A stretch of 64,000 nt of DNA from Ciona intestinalis (taxonomy: Eukaryota; Chordata; Ascidiacea; Phlebobranchia; Cionidae). Both the position numbers and the translations under genes were made by a program. The notes below the pieces were generated by a model, which was given only the letters and a program-made list of their open reading frames with translations, searched no databases and was not told where the DNA came from. The DNA lies in the NCBI RefSeq assembly GCF_000224145.3, contig NC_020174.2, forward strand, positions 5,997,106-6,061,105, read 5' to 3'. Shown piece after piece: positions 1 through 10,153 of the stretch (position 1 is its first letter; each line of letters opens with the position of its first letter).

Positions 1-93
1 TTTGAAAGAAAAAAGGCTGTGGTCGCTAGCCTTATCTTATTTTATATTATTCTGCAGTTTACAAATGGGATAAGATTTTCGTTTCTTTTTTAC

Positions 94-579
94 CGTTTTG
101 TCATGCACCACAAATTGGTTGTTGTAGCCACAGCACACTTGTGTTGATGTATTTTGTGGGACTCCTACTACTTTGTTTCCACAGCAAACCATGTTCAGGT
201 CTCTATTGTAGACTGTTCCACCTGTGATAAAATTTTAAGACAGATAAAATCTAAAAAATCAATACAGAAAAAATATTTCAGATTTAGAGTATTAGGTATA
301 TCCCCAAAATTGTGCAAATGGCCAATTCTTTGGGCTTAGTCTTGGCGCCATGGGATGTCTCAGTACAGTTCATCGTTTTAATAAAAGAATCAGTTATTAA
401 AAAAAATGATTCTTACCACAGCAGTATTGTATGCAGTGATCATATTCAACGTTGGTACTTTCGCCGGTATCTGGGTCGAAGCTTTTGCAATACTGGATGG
501 ATCTCTTGCAGCGGTCTTGTGCTGCGACCTGGATGGTTGCTACCGCAGCAAAGACCAACAAAATGGCAGAAAATTGCAT
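94..579 (-). CDS. Galaxin-like secreted CC-repeat protein, 5' part only (copy 3 of cluster)
   Basis: Two exons are visible, join(94..221, 417..579) on the minus strand; the rest lies outside the window. Exon 1 (163 nt, ends in phase 1) begins with ATG and a hydrophobic signal peptide (MQFSAILLVFAAVATIQVAA). It then has a short Cys-containing segment ending in YCCG. Exon 2 (128 nt, phase 1 to 0) carries two CC modules (MVCCGN and QVCCGY) and ends with HDKT, matching exon 2 of the complete copy at 10-14.5 kb, which has VHDKT at the same place. Donor and acceptor sites are canonical. Galaxins are Cys-pair repeat proteins first described from the coral skeletal matrix; here I infer a secreted extracellular role only. 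A TATA-like box lies 54 bp upstream of the ATG. The alternative is another CC-repeat secreted family; homology to the two neighbouring genes is certain, the galaxin label less so. Confidence 0.8.
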
Positions 580-632
580 TCTGTAAAAGAGGGGATAATA
601 AGACAACCGTATAAATAGTTTATGTATACGTG

Positions 633-640
633 TATTTATA
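633..640 (-). promoter_or_regulatory. TATA box of galaxin-like copy 3
   Basis: TATAAATA on the minus strand, 54 bp upstream of the ATG at 579. This spacing leaves a 5' UTR of about 25 nt. Seen in sequence; promoter use is inferred. Confidence 0.45.
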
Positions 641-1112
641 CCTTGTTGGTTGTGACAGAATGTGACGGAGTAAGTCGAAATAATCAACTACGCTTACGCC
701 TGTAATAGAAATGGCTGGTAAATTTCACCTTTGTGAACCTATGGTAGAAATACGAGACCAACTAATTTAACTCTGTCTGCGACTGCTGCGTTACCCCAGA
801 ACTTTCTGATAACGATTGGATTTGGGCGCGTTTATAACAAGGCTGGGAAGAAGTTTCGTGTGAAGGCGAGGTGATTATCCTGTATACCTTTGGTTTTCCT
901 AATTTGCCCTGGAGCCTCCGCCGCAAGTCCAACTTATATTTCGCAGAAAAACTAAACCATGCATTGGATGTCGTATCGGTGTCTGTTGCTGTTCGAAAAC
1001 AATATGTGTTGTTTCGAAATCAGGCGATCACGTGACTACAAAAACTATCACACGCTATAATTTTGTTTGTATATTGCGCGTATTTTTTGACATTTTTTAT
1101 GCAATACATATA

Positions 1113-1305
1113 ATAAGGTGGGAGAAGATGGGACACTTTTTCAAAATAGTTTTTATCCCAATTGGTAGTAAATAATGGACATTCAAAGAATTATAAAACC
1201 GTATCCTCACGACCTCCATAGACCGTTGTTGATTGTTTAAAACACGATTGGAATATTTGGATATTATTTACTAAAGGTGTCCCATGTTTTTCCACTATAC
1301 TAAAC
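1113..1305 (+). mobile_element. MITE copy, intergenic
   Basis: Reference description of the family. The element is about 195 bp with inverted ends of about 25-30 bp (TATAGTAGGGTGGGG at one end, CCCCACCCTACTATA at the other), followed inward by GATGGGACACC and GGTGTCCCATC. The interior includes GGTAGTAAACAAAGAACATT and AAAACACGATCAGGATAT. It has no coding capacity. It resembles the short Ciona MITEs reported in the literature. Plus orientation is defined as the one reading GGTAGTAAACAAAG. This copy is nearly full length. Confidence 0.85.
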
Positions 1306-2344
1306 CATTAAAACTAAAGGCATTTCTACATAACACCGAAAGTTGATTTTGGAACCGGAATAACAGTAATCGCTTCTTCGTGCAAAACGCGTGATTTAGT
1401 GTTTAAGCAAAACTGATGTTCAAATTACACTAAACTGATATTTGAGGATTAACAGCAATGAGTCATAAAACCGGTTAATCCACTTCTATTGCTGAGCTCA
1501 ACTAAGCTTGTCCTTATACGGCGTCTATGAGCTGTCGGGCTTATTACACGCAGTCGAGTCCTTTGGTTATTCACCACAAATTAAGCCGAAGAGTCCCGGC
1601 AATCGTTGTCGAACCAGGTTAATTGCTAAACAGGTTATACATCAATTTAAGGGATCATATGTAAGGCTCCATAATTAACCGAAGCTTTATAATTGTTTAT
1701 TACATTTGTGGACAGCTTGCACAAAAATGGCATTCAAGGAAACTCTGTACCATGTACGTCACGTTATCGCCTTTGGCGTGCGCTGAAGCAAACAAATTTT
1801 AAATCAAGTGAAAACCGTTTATTACTTCTCGGCTGCGGTATCTTCTTTAAATGTCACAAGTGTGCAAACAGCGAGTTACACGGGTCGAGATCGGGTTATC
1901 GAAGTTGTCAGTCCGACAAACAACTTTTTTTGCATTCAATCCACCTATAACTAGTTTTGTAAATGTTTAATTTTCCAAAGGCATTAATTAATTTCGAATT
2001 TACATTCAAAATATATAATATAGAAGCTGTTTTGGACGTTATAACTCTTGTAAAACAAAACTCGTGTCGGATTTAACTTTTATATCTCTTACATCATTTT
2101 CTTTACACACGTCAGAATAATCGCATCTAGATCTGTTATCCTCCATACCCGCTTTAAAGTCGAGCTTTTTCTCAAATTGATTTTTCACCACAACTCAGAA
2201 TTTTCGCCAATGGCAGCGCAGACACGTGTTCAGCATTTATTATTTGGAATGTTGACTAGCCGGAAGGCAATGGCTTAACACTGGTGCTGTCTGCACGTTC
2301 ATAACCGCATGCCACGCACTTGTATATTATGGCCTCGCTGTCTG

Positions 2345-2350
2345 TTTATT
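2345..2350 (-). terminator. Polyadenylation signal of galaxin-like copy 2
   Basis: AATAAA on the minus strand, 70 nt downstream of the stop codon of the 2420-9132 gene. Confidence 0.45.
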
Positions 2351-2419
2351 AGACTAAAAAAAATCTGTGTACATATGGCTACACGAATTTTAATTGCTTT
2401 GATATTTGAAACGTGCTGA

Positions 2420-5400
2420 TTATATGTTGCAGGTTCGACCGGAGACGTTCACACCAGGTCGTCCTTTCTGGTATTGCCGACCTTCACAGCACCAGTACAG
2501 GCTTGCATCAATGCAACCGTCGCCGCAACAAATTGCTTCTGCAGGTTCAATTCCATTCAACGACCTCGGTTGATCACTGCAGCAAATTTCCAATGTCGGG
2601 TCCATTGCAGTTACACCTTATTAAAATAGATCAAAAATCAAATATATTTTATCATTGTATTTATCGAAAAAAGGTGTTAAATAAAAAGTCTCTATAGAAA
2701 AATATCATATAAAATTACTGGGTATATATAATACTGAGATGCGATATTGTTAGCATATAAGTTCTATATTTTATGTCCCATCCTACCCCACCCCACTATA
2801 CACAATAATGTACGCACCACAACAGATAAAGTCGGTTCCATTGAACGTCTGTAGCTCCCCGTTGCAGCAAAGAGCTTGCTCAATAGCGACATCATTCACG
2901 GATTGGGGTATTTCCCCACAGCAAACTTGTGACGTCGAATCCATGGCAATATCACCTGTTAAATGTGTTCGTTGTAAAATTTATTGTTTAGGAATAATCA
3001 ATGAAAGTTGCTACCATTGTGGGCGTATGTGACCTTGGGAAAAACACTAAACGACAATTGCTCCAACCCAGGAGTTACTAATGGGTTGTTTAAGTTGTCG
3101 GTCATATAGAAAACAATCACCTACAAAGTTAGATAGCTGGTAACTCGTAAGCGTGCACGAGGTATATGAAACGGAACACCTGTGCTATTACGACTGTCGT
3201 TGTCCCACAATATGGGGATAAAGTATGTTACATTTAATTCCCAATTCAGTTCAACAAGTTGTATTGTTTACCACAGCATATGTAAGTTTCAGTCGGCTTC
3301 GGTTGAACCACGCCGTTGCAACAAATAGTCTGGTTGGGAAGATTTCCACCCAAAGAAGCTGGGACTCCATTATTGCAGCAGATCTCATTACTTGGGTCGA
3401 TACCAATTGTTCCTGTGAAAATAAATGAAGACTTAGTGTTTGGAAACTTTTGCTATAGTTAGCACCTTTCTAAACAAGGGGTAATGAGTTCAAGACTCGT
3501 CCTTGCTACCATTGTGGGCGTATGTGTCCCTGGGTAAAACACTTAACGGTAATTTTCAGCGGTTACTAATATATTGTCCAGTTTTTCAGCCGTACACAAA
3601 AAGAAGGAAAAAATTCCAAAAAAATAATTACCTACTAAGTAAAATACGTGGTAGCTCGTATAAGCTGTCACGGGGTGTATGAAGCAGAACACCCGTGTTA
3701 TGACGAGTATCGTTTTCTGACCAAGTTAGGTTTAATAAATTCCATTAATTTATTTACCGCAACACACTGCATCTATTGCTGGTTTGTCTGAAACTATACC
3801 AGAACAACATATAGCGTTCGATGGGTCTATCACTTGTCCACTACAGCATGCTTCAGATGCAGAGGAAATGTCAACAGGAACACCCCCGCAGCACATTTGT
3901 GTTTCTGGATTCATTAGTTGTGTACCGCAGCATTCAGCGGTGTTAGCAGTCAGGACACCTGAGAAAAAATATCAATTGATGCTTTGGATGTAATGTTTCC
4001 ACATATGCTGGACTAATGTAGTATGCAATACCATTAACCGCATTTCATTATTAGCTGTTTGACGGGGATATATTTGGATTCACGGGTCAGTATAGCATTG
4101 TAATATATAGTAGGGTAGGGGAAAACGGGACACCTTGAGCACACAATATACAAATATCCTGATCGTGTTTTAAAATAATTAACAACGGTCAATAGAAGTC
4201 GTGAGAACATAGTTTTATACTTTTTTGAATGTTCTTCGTTTACTACCAAACGAGACGAGAAAACTGACTGAAAAGGTGAACTCTATACTGCTTTTTTCCC
4301 CACGCGTTGATAAAGAAAGTTAAATTCATCCAAAACGTTAAATGTACAACACATGCATTATACACTACGGTGTTTTGTGTGGTAATATGAGTCAGTGTGG
4401 GCGTATTTAAACAGCGTGCAATGTAATACATTATCGTTACCAAAATCTACGATAACACCATTACAGCACGTCTGTGTGTTATAATCGTAAGGAACCAACG
4501 TCACATCGTCCGACCAATCACCGCAACACCTCGTGTGGTGACTCGTTTCAAAATGGGTCTGATTTATCTGCAAGGAAAATGTTATGGTTCCGTATTTTTA
4601 ATGCATTAGATTTAAAAGGGTGATAATACTGAATTTTGTTATACAAGCTACGCATTACCGTTATGATTAAACGTGTATATGCGATGACTCATTTCAAAAT
4701 GAGCTGGATCTATTTGTTAATACAACGTCCATATATATATATAATGCTAATAATAAGATTAAATGTCATAATACATAAAACCGTAATTAGAGTTATCCAT
4801 TATCGCTATGACTAAGCGCTATCTATAATGGCATTGCATGCATATTCTATATCATCATTTATTCGACAAATTTCCTCCATACTTGTATTTGAGGATTTGC
4901 ATATACGCGACTTCCACAGCAAGTTTCAATGTAAGAATCAAATGCTTGATCCACACAACAGGACGAAATGGTCAGATTTCGCTCCTAAAATGTTAAGTAT
5001 GCTGATACGTTTATATACTACTGTGGGGTAAGGAAAGGATGCTGCTAGCACATATTGTCATATTTCGTGATCCAGTTTTAATACTTAACGGGGCTTTTTA
5101 AAGTGACGAACCGGTTGTATAATTCTGTGAATATTTCTTGTTTACCATCAAATGGGTCAAAAAACAGTGAAAACGTGTATCATCTTACCCCATTCTACTC
5201 TAAATAAATATAAATCACTAAAAGAGCAGTTGAATGAATGAATGAATGTAACTTACTTTATCCTCGCGTGGCCGGAAAACGACAGTCGTTATCACACGGG
5301 TTTAACACCTCGTGCCAGCTTACGAGTTACCATGTATGTTACTTTGTAGGTGATTATTTTTTGGGGATTTTTTTTATGTATGCCTGATAATTTGGACAAC

Positions 5401-8400
5401 CCATTAGTGACCACTGGGTTGGAGCAATTGTCGTTAAGTGTCTTGCCGAAGGACACATACGCCCACAATGGTAGCAGNNNNNNNNNNNNNNNNNNNNNNN
5501 NNNNNNNNNNNNNNNNNNNNNNNNNNNGAAAGTAAGATAGTAGAAGTTATATAACGTACCTCTAAAACATTGTTACAACAAGTAAATTGGTTCGCGAAAT
5601 AGCCAACTCCGTTACAGCAGCTATCTCCAGCCTGAAAGTTTAGAAATTTACTCTAAGTTTGTTTCAGTGTTCAAGGTATAAGACCTACCGAAATCGCTCC
5701 GTTACAACACACCGTGTTGTCGGTGAAATAAGGAACTCCATTACAGCAACCATTACCAATCTACGAATTTATAAAAGTGGATGAAAAGAAATTTAGTTAG
5801 GGTGGGGGGGGGGGGGTGGGGGTGGGAAGCCTTTAGATATATAATATCCAAATATTCTGGTCGTGTTTTAAACAATCAACAACGGTCTATATGGAAGTCA
5901 TGAGGATACGGTTTTATATTTATTTGATTATATGTTTACTAACAAATGGGACGAAAAAATAAAACGAAAAGGTGTCCCATCTTTCCCAACCCTACTATGT
6001 AATTGTGAAAGAGATCGTTTGGCGTTTGTTTCGATATCTTAAGGGATCAACATTTTGACTGCCATATAAGGAGACATCATCAGGGCATCAGTTCAGTGTA
6101 GTGTCAAAATAACACAAAAGACCTCTTCCACACCTACAGTACATTTACACCTGGCGGCAATAACATATATAGTAGGGTGGGGGAAGATGGGACACCTTTT
6201 TATACTATTTTCTCGTCCTATTTGGTAGTAAACAAAGAACAATCAAAAAATTATAAAACCGTATCCTCACGACTCCCATAGACCGTTGGTAATTACTTAA
6301 AACACGATCAAGATATTCCGATATTGTGTGCTAAAGGTGTCCCATCTCCCCCCATACCAATATGCAAGAAACTGAATGTCTGTGACGGGCATAATAAGTT
6401 TAGTTTACCGCAATAATTCCAGCGCAGCACACGGAGCCAGACGTGTTATAAGGTTGACCGTTACAACAAGCGTCGCCAAGACTTTTGCTAAACACCTCGT
6501 TGTCGCAGCAGAAAAAATCAGTGCTGGGCTGTTGACAAAAAGTTTTTCCACGAATTAGTTTTTTACTATATATAAAAGCTATGTTTAAATGAAAAAAAAG
6601 GCTTTACGTTTCTTAGTTAGGAGAATATAACCAGATTGCGAAGATAAAAAAGGTCGTAGACGTTTTAGTTGTTTTATGATCGCTATCTATATTTGTTGTT
6701 CGTCCAAAATCTAATTTCAAAATCTCTGTTTTTTCAGTTGCTTGTCAAAACTGTTAAATGGTAGTGTGGGGGAAGATGGGACACCTTTAGCACATAATAT
6801 CCAAATATACTTCGAGTTTTAAAAAATTAAGTATACCGTCTATAGGAGTCGTAGATTTACGGTTTTATAATTTTTTAATTGTCTTGCTTTACTGTCAAAA
6901 TGTGACAAGAAACTATAAAGAAACGGTGTCCCATCTTCTCCCATCCTACTGTACTTTTCAAATTTATTTAAACACTTACGAAGTCTTGTACATTTCCACC
7001 GCAGCATAACTGAGTGGTTGGTTCGTACACAGCGAACCCTCCGTCAGCCAACACGCAGCACTGATGACCGACGTCGACTGACTGAATATCGATAATGGTT
7101 TCGGAGCAACACATCTAAATATAAACCAACCAGTGGTACAGTAAATATAGGTCAAGTGGGGTAAGATGGGATATGTTTTAATTCTAATTTCTCGTCTCAT
7201 TTGGTAGTAAACAAGGAACATTCAAAGAATTATAAAACCGTATCCTCACGACTCCCATAGACGGTCGTTAATTGTTTAAAACACAATTAGGAAATTTTGG
7301 GATTTATGTGCTACCGATATCTCATCTTACCCCACAGTACTGGAGGTATATTACAAAATAAAACGTCAAACAGAAAAGGAAAGCGAGTGTAAATAAATCG
7401 CTAATGAATTCATAATAAAATAACCTGCGTTGCTGAATTTCCAATCAGGTCACCACAGCAGAACTCGGTAGCTTCATTATACCCAACACCGTTGCAGCAT
7501 CCTTCGGTTAAAGTATTATAAGGTCCCATAAAAGTCCTATCATTACTGTAGCAACAGTAAGCGACATCTGCTGGTATATTGAAGGCAACCACACCGTCGT
7601 TGCAGGGACAGGACGAGTTTCGACGATCGTATGAAGCTGTACCACAGCATGAGCTATACGCTGTGTTACCTGTAACAGAAAGTGTGACATTAAAAGATAA
7701 AAACGTACATAGTAGGATGGGGGTAAGTTATGAATGTTATAATTCTTTTTTTCCCGTACGTCTTATTTAGTTGAAACAAGAAACATTTACAGAAATATAA
7801 AACTGTAGCCCGCGACTCTAATTAAAGCCTTGTTAATTGTTTAAAACAAAACTGGGAAATTTAGGAATTAGACGTTAATGGTATTCCATCTTACCGCACA
7901 GTACTATAGAAAGAAGAGTCAGTTACCCGGAAAAATGGCCGACGTAATACCTGCGTATTGTTTCACTCCTGCACAACACATTTCATTGTGGTGCATGAAG
8001 GCTTCGGGCTTCTGCAAATGTGAGTGGCAACAAGATTTGGCTTCGGAATAACTAAACACGTCCGTTCCGCAGCAAAACTGTTTCTCAACCCACTGCAAAA
8101 TTACAAAAGTTTTAAATGTATATATAAATACCCATTAAATATAATACGTGGTAGGGTAACTAGTACAGGGAGTTTGAGGTGCATGAAACAGAACACAGCA
8201 GCGATTTTAATCGGCTTTCCCACACCTTTTATTTATAGCGCGTCTTCAACAACTGTTGTTTTGCTGCTGANNNNNNNNNNNNNNNNNNNNNNNNNNNNNN
8301 NNNNNNNNNNNNNNNNNNNNTCGTACATTGGTAGTAACAAAGACATTTAAAGAACTATAAACCGNTATTCTCACGACTCCTACAGACCGTTGTTAATTTT

Positions 8401-9132
8401 CTAAAACGCGATCAGGATACTTCGATAATATGTGTAAAAGTGTCCCATCTTCCCTCTTTCCACTATATGTGTATTGGCTTTAAAGAGATTGAACAAATTA
8501 GTATCCCTAACTACTTTTCTTTGTGTACGATAAAACTACTATAAAAAGTGAAACGATCAGATCAGTTTTCGCAAAAATAACCTATGTGAAAGCAACTATT
8601 ATTAGAAATAAAAGACAAATTGTATAAATACACCAACTGAGCTGTGGTACAACTAACAGAGCGACTCAAGGAAACTGAGTAACTTTAGATCGAAACGTGA
8701 GGGACACAGAAATTTAGATTACAGTGCGGCGCGCGTGGCACGTAAATTAAAAGTGTCGGAATTTACTACGAAGGGTCTGGGTATGTAACGTATATAGTAC
8801 TGTGTTGTAGGCTGGGATATCGTTAGCAATAAATCCCATAGTTCCTGATCCTTTGGTGTCATGAGAATGTGGGTATATGTTTCTGTAAATATTCCTTGTT
8901 TGTTACCAAATCGTAGGAGAAGTAAGAATAAAGACATGTCCCATATTACCCCACCCTACTATATACACTTACCGCAGCAGAACTGCCTACAGTTGTCGTA
9001 GTTGACCAACGATGCCGCTCCAGTTGTGACATCAATTACTTCGCATTGTTGTGTTGCTCTTTTACATCTGCCAGCCCCGCAGGCGATATTTATCAAAGCA
9101 ACGAAACTCAGTAAAACATAAAACACTTTCAT
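2420..9132 (-). CDS. Galaxin-like secreted CC-repeat protein (copy 2), interrupted by assembly gap
   Basis: Visible exons (transcript order): 8973..9132, [exon 2 missing], 7951..8092, 7425..7669, 6980..7114, 6409..6528, 5689..5760, 5560..5631, 4883..4984, 4441..4567, 3758..3958, 3272..3412, 2818..2955, 2420..2616. They give 1,852 nt plus a missing exon of about 140 nt. The start has a signal peptide (MKVFYVLLSFVALINIACG). The rest is some 20 CC modules of the form CCxG...Y...CC. The final exon ends in SGRTCNI then TAA. Exon lengths 160, 245, 120 and 72 are identical to the complete copy 1, and every junction keeps phase except 8973/8092. There a phase-1 donor faces a phase-0 acceptor, so an exon must lie between, probably in the N run 8271-8320. 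Odd points: the 24-residue exon is duplicated in tandem (5689..5760 and 5560..5631), and two exons (3272..3412 and 2818..2955) have no counterpart in copy 1. Likely secreted; function unknown. Confidence 0.85.
2772..2805 (-). mobile_element. MITE end fragment
   Basis: Only one terminus remains (TGTCCCATCCTACCCCACCC then ACTATA), immediately beside the donor of the exon ending at 2818. Confidence 0.5.
3008..3236 (+). mobile_element. tRNA-derived SINE, 5'-truncated
   Basis: Shares the body of the full copy at 47083-47352: GTTACTAATGGGTTGT, then a CATATAGAAAACAATCACCT region, and the 3' tail GATAAAGTATGTTACATTTA. The tRNA head is missing. It lies in an intron of galaxin-like copy 2. Confidence 0.7.
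3505..3757 (+). mobile_element. tRNA-derived SINE, 5'-truncated and diverged
   Basis: Starts with the same CTACCATTGTGGGCGTATGT block as the copy at 3008. It ends next to the donor of the exon 3758..3958. Confidence 0.65.
4105..4293 (-). mobile_element. MITE copy in galaxin-like copy 2 intron
   Basis: One terminus is intact (AGGGTAGGGGAAAACGGGAC). The opposite terminus is degraded after AAAAGGTGAACT. Confidence 0.75.
5019..5203 (-). mobile_element. Diverged MITE copy
   Basis: Recognisable by CTGTGGGGTAAG at one end, CATCTTACCCCATTCTACT at the other, and the interior TCTTGTTTACCATCAAATGG. Confidence 0.65.
5228..5477 (-). mobile_element. tRNA-derived SINE, reverse orientation, cut by assembly gap
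   Basis: Tail GAATGAATGAATGTAACTTA, body ACGACAGTCGTTATCACACG, and CACATACGCCCACAATGGTA just before the N run. The tRNA head may be inside the gap. Confidence 0.75.
5478..5527. other. Assembly gap (50 N)
   Basis: A run of exactly 50 N, the conventional size for a gap of unknown length. It breaks a SINE in a galaxin-like intron; coding phase across it is continuous, so no exon need be missing here. Confidence 0.95.
5689..5760 (-). other. Duplicated 24-residue exon pair (5689..5760 with 5560..5631)
   Basis: Two consecutive 72-nt phase-0 exons. Each encodes one CC module: GNGCCNGVPYF...VCCNGAIS and GDSCCNGVGYF...TCCNNVLE. Copy 1 has a single equivalent at 11628..11699 (GDSCCGGIGFF...TCCNGEIS). 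The short intron between them and the shared module layout show a tandem exon duplication in copy 2. Confidence 0.8.
5796..5999 (-). mobile_element. MITE copy with G-rich expanded terminus
   Basis: The terminus contains a homopolymer G run at about 5804-5816; the other end reads CCCATCTTTCCCAACCCTAC. Confidence 0.8.
6166..6360 (+). mobile_element. MITE copy
   Basis: Near-intact terminus ATATAGTAGGGTGGGGGAAG; the right end is CCCATCTCCCCCCATACC. Confidence 0.85.
6760..6954 (-). mobile_element. MITE copy
   Basis: Ends GTGTGGGGGAAGATGGGACA and CCCATCTTCTCCCATCCTAC, in the intron before exon 6980..7114. Confidence 0.85.
7150..7342 (+). mobile_element. MITE copy
   Basis: Ends AGTGGGGTAAGATGGGATAT and CATCTTACCCCACAGTACT; the interior is well conserved (ATTATAAAACCGTATCCTCA). 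Confidence 0.85.
7706..7908 (+). mobile_element. Diverged MITE copy
   Basis: Ends CATAGTAGGATGGGGGTAAG and CCATCTTACCGCACAGTACT; the interior is strongly diverged. Confidence 0.75.
8140..8240 (+). mobile_element. SINE fragment
   Basis: Short fragment with AATACGTGGTAGGGTAACTA and GCATGAAACAGAACACAGCA, both matching the 3' half of the SINE family. Confidence 0.5.
8271..8320. other. Assembly gap (50 N) probably hiding an exon
   Basis: Fifty N, plus a single ambiguous base at 8365. Phase analysis of galaxin-like copy 2 requires one phase-1-to-0 exon between 8092 and 8973. None is visible in the surrounding sequence, so the gap is the likely location. Confidence 0.8.
8321..8468 (+). mobile_element. 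MITE copy truncated by gap
   Basis: Interior and right end present (GGTAGTAACAAAGACATTTA ... GTGTCCCATCTTCCC); the left end falls in the N run. Confidence 0.7.
8780..8968 (-). mobile_element. Diverged MITE copy beside exon 1 of galaxin-like copy 2
   Basis: The right terminus ATTACCCCACCCTACTATAT is intact, 5 bp from the donor; the left terminus is degraded. Confidence 0.7.
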
Positions 9133-9729
9133 GATATTGGAATCTAGTATTTTGTATTTGTAAAATACTTTTTGAAATTTCCTGTTGCGAATTTTACTGT
9201 TAGCTAAATATTACATAGACTATAAAATCGTTTTAACATTCAGACTGCAATGAATCTTTTATAAAAATTTTACTCCTTACTGCTAGCCGAATGTGAAACC
9301 GCCTAAAACAAGAAGTTCAAAAATACTACTATATGAACCACTACTAAAGATATCTCGTACAATATTCTCAAATACAACAATTACCGCGTATTAAAAACAT
9401 GAAAAACAAAATTTCCATTTCTATAAATTTACATAATTGGCTAATTATTTGCATCAGCAGCTATATTTATATACGCAACCACAGAACCACATATACAATC
9501 TTTTCTTGCTGCGCTAAACCATACCAACCGACCAAGTTGCAGTTGTGGCATGCGCATTTGGATTATTATGTGAGCTTTAATTAACTGATTTTAATCTAGT
9601 GACCTGAGGGTAAATATCAGCTGACCGTGAAATGTAAATTACATCGGGTACGCCGTGACGAGTTGTGTTTTTTTAGTCTATTTGGTTACTTTCCTGTATA
9701 GTGCGGTAGATAATATTCCAAATGAATAT

Positions 9730-9935
9730 ATACAGTCGGGTGGGGAAAGAAAAGAAACCTTTATTTAGCACGAAATATTAAAAAATCCTGATTGTGTTTA
9801 AAACCATTAACAACGATCTATGGAAGTCGCAAAGATACGGTTTTATAATTCTTTAATTGTTCTTTGTTTACTACCAAATGGGACAAGCAAATAGAATGAA
9901 AAGGTGTCCCATCTTTCCCCACTGTACTATATCAC
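9730..9935 (-). mobile_element. MITE copy, intergenic
   Basis: Ends ATACAGTCGGGTGGGGAAAG and CCCATCTTTCCCCACTGTAC. Confidence 0.85.
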
Positions 9936-9972
9936 TAAACGAAGACAACTTTTCAGTTTCAAATGAGTTTGT

Positions 9973-9978
9973 TTTATT
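9973..9978 (-). terminator. Polyadenylation signal of galaxin-like copy 1
   Basis: AATAAA on the minus strand, about 180 nt after the stop codon at 10154. Confidence 0.35.
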
Positions 9979-10153
9979 GACACTGTCTTGCTTAAACTTA
10001 TATGATTGAATTTTAAATATTTTAAATTCACTGTTACACCTATGTTTCAGGATATCAAGTCTCCACTTTTCAAAAATCGTTCACGAAAAATACCAATTGC
10101 GAATACTGTACAAGTGATGTCTAATCTCAAAGTGGCAGGTGTGAATCAAACGC

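Larger units (their letters stand above)
580..2419. other. Intergenic spacer between galaxin-like copies 3 and 2
   Basis: Apart from the TATA box and a MITE at 1113-1305, I see no coding exon, RNA gene or conserved peptide here. Open frames are short and show no CC modules. Confidence 0.6.
9133..10153. other. Intergenic spacer between galaxin-like copies 2 and 1
   Basis: AT-rich. Holds one MITE (9730-9935) and a polyadenylation signal (9973-9978, minus) for copy 1. A weak TATA-like TTTTATAG (minus) near 9222 could serve copy 2. No exon seen. Confidence 0.55.

Noticed and set aside
1113..1305. Inverted-end repeat considered as CRISPR or a phage-type attachment site
   Set aside because: Intron-rich animal genes surround it and about 30 dispersed copies show it is a MITE.
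4441..4567. CC-module protein considered as a conotoxin-like or defensin-like peptide
   Set aside because: The modules belong to one long multi-exon repeat protein with galaxin-type spacing.
5804..5826. G-run considered as a G-quadruplex regulatory element
   Set aside because: It is the expanded terminus of a MITE copy, which explains it sufficiently.
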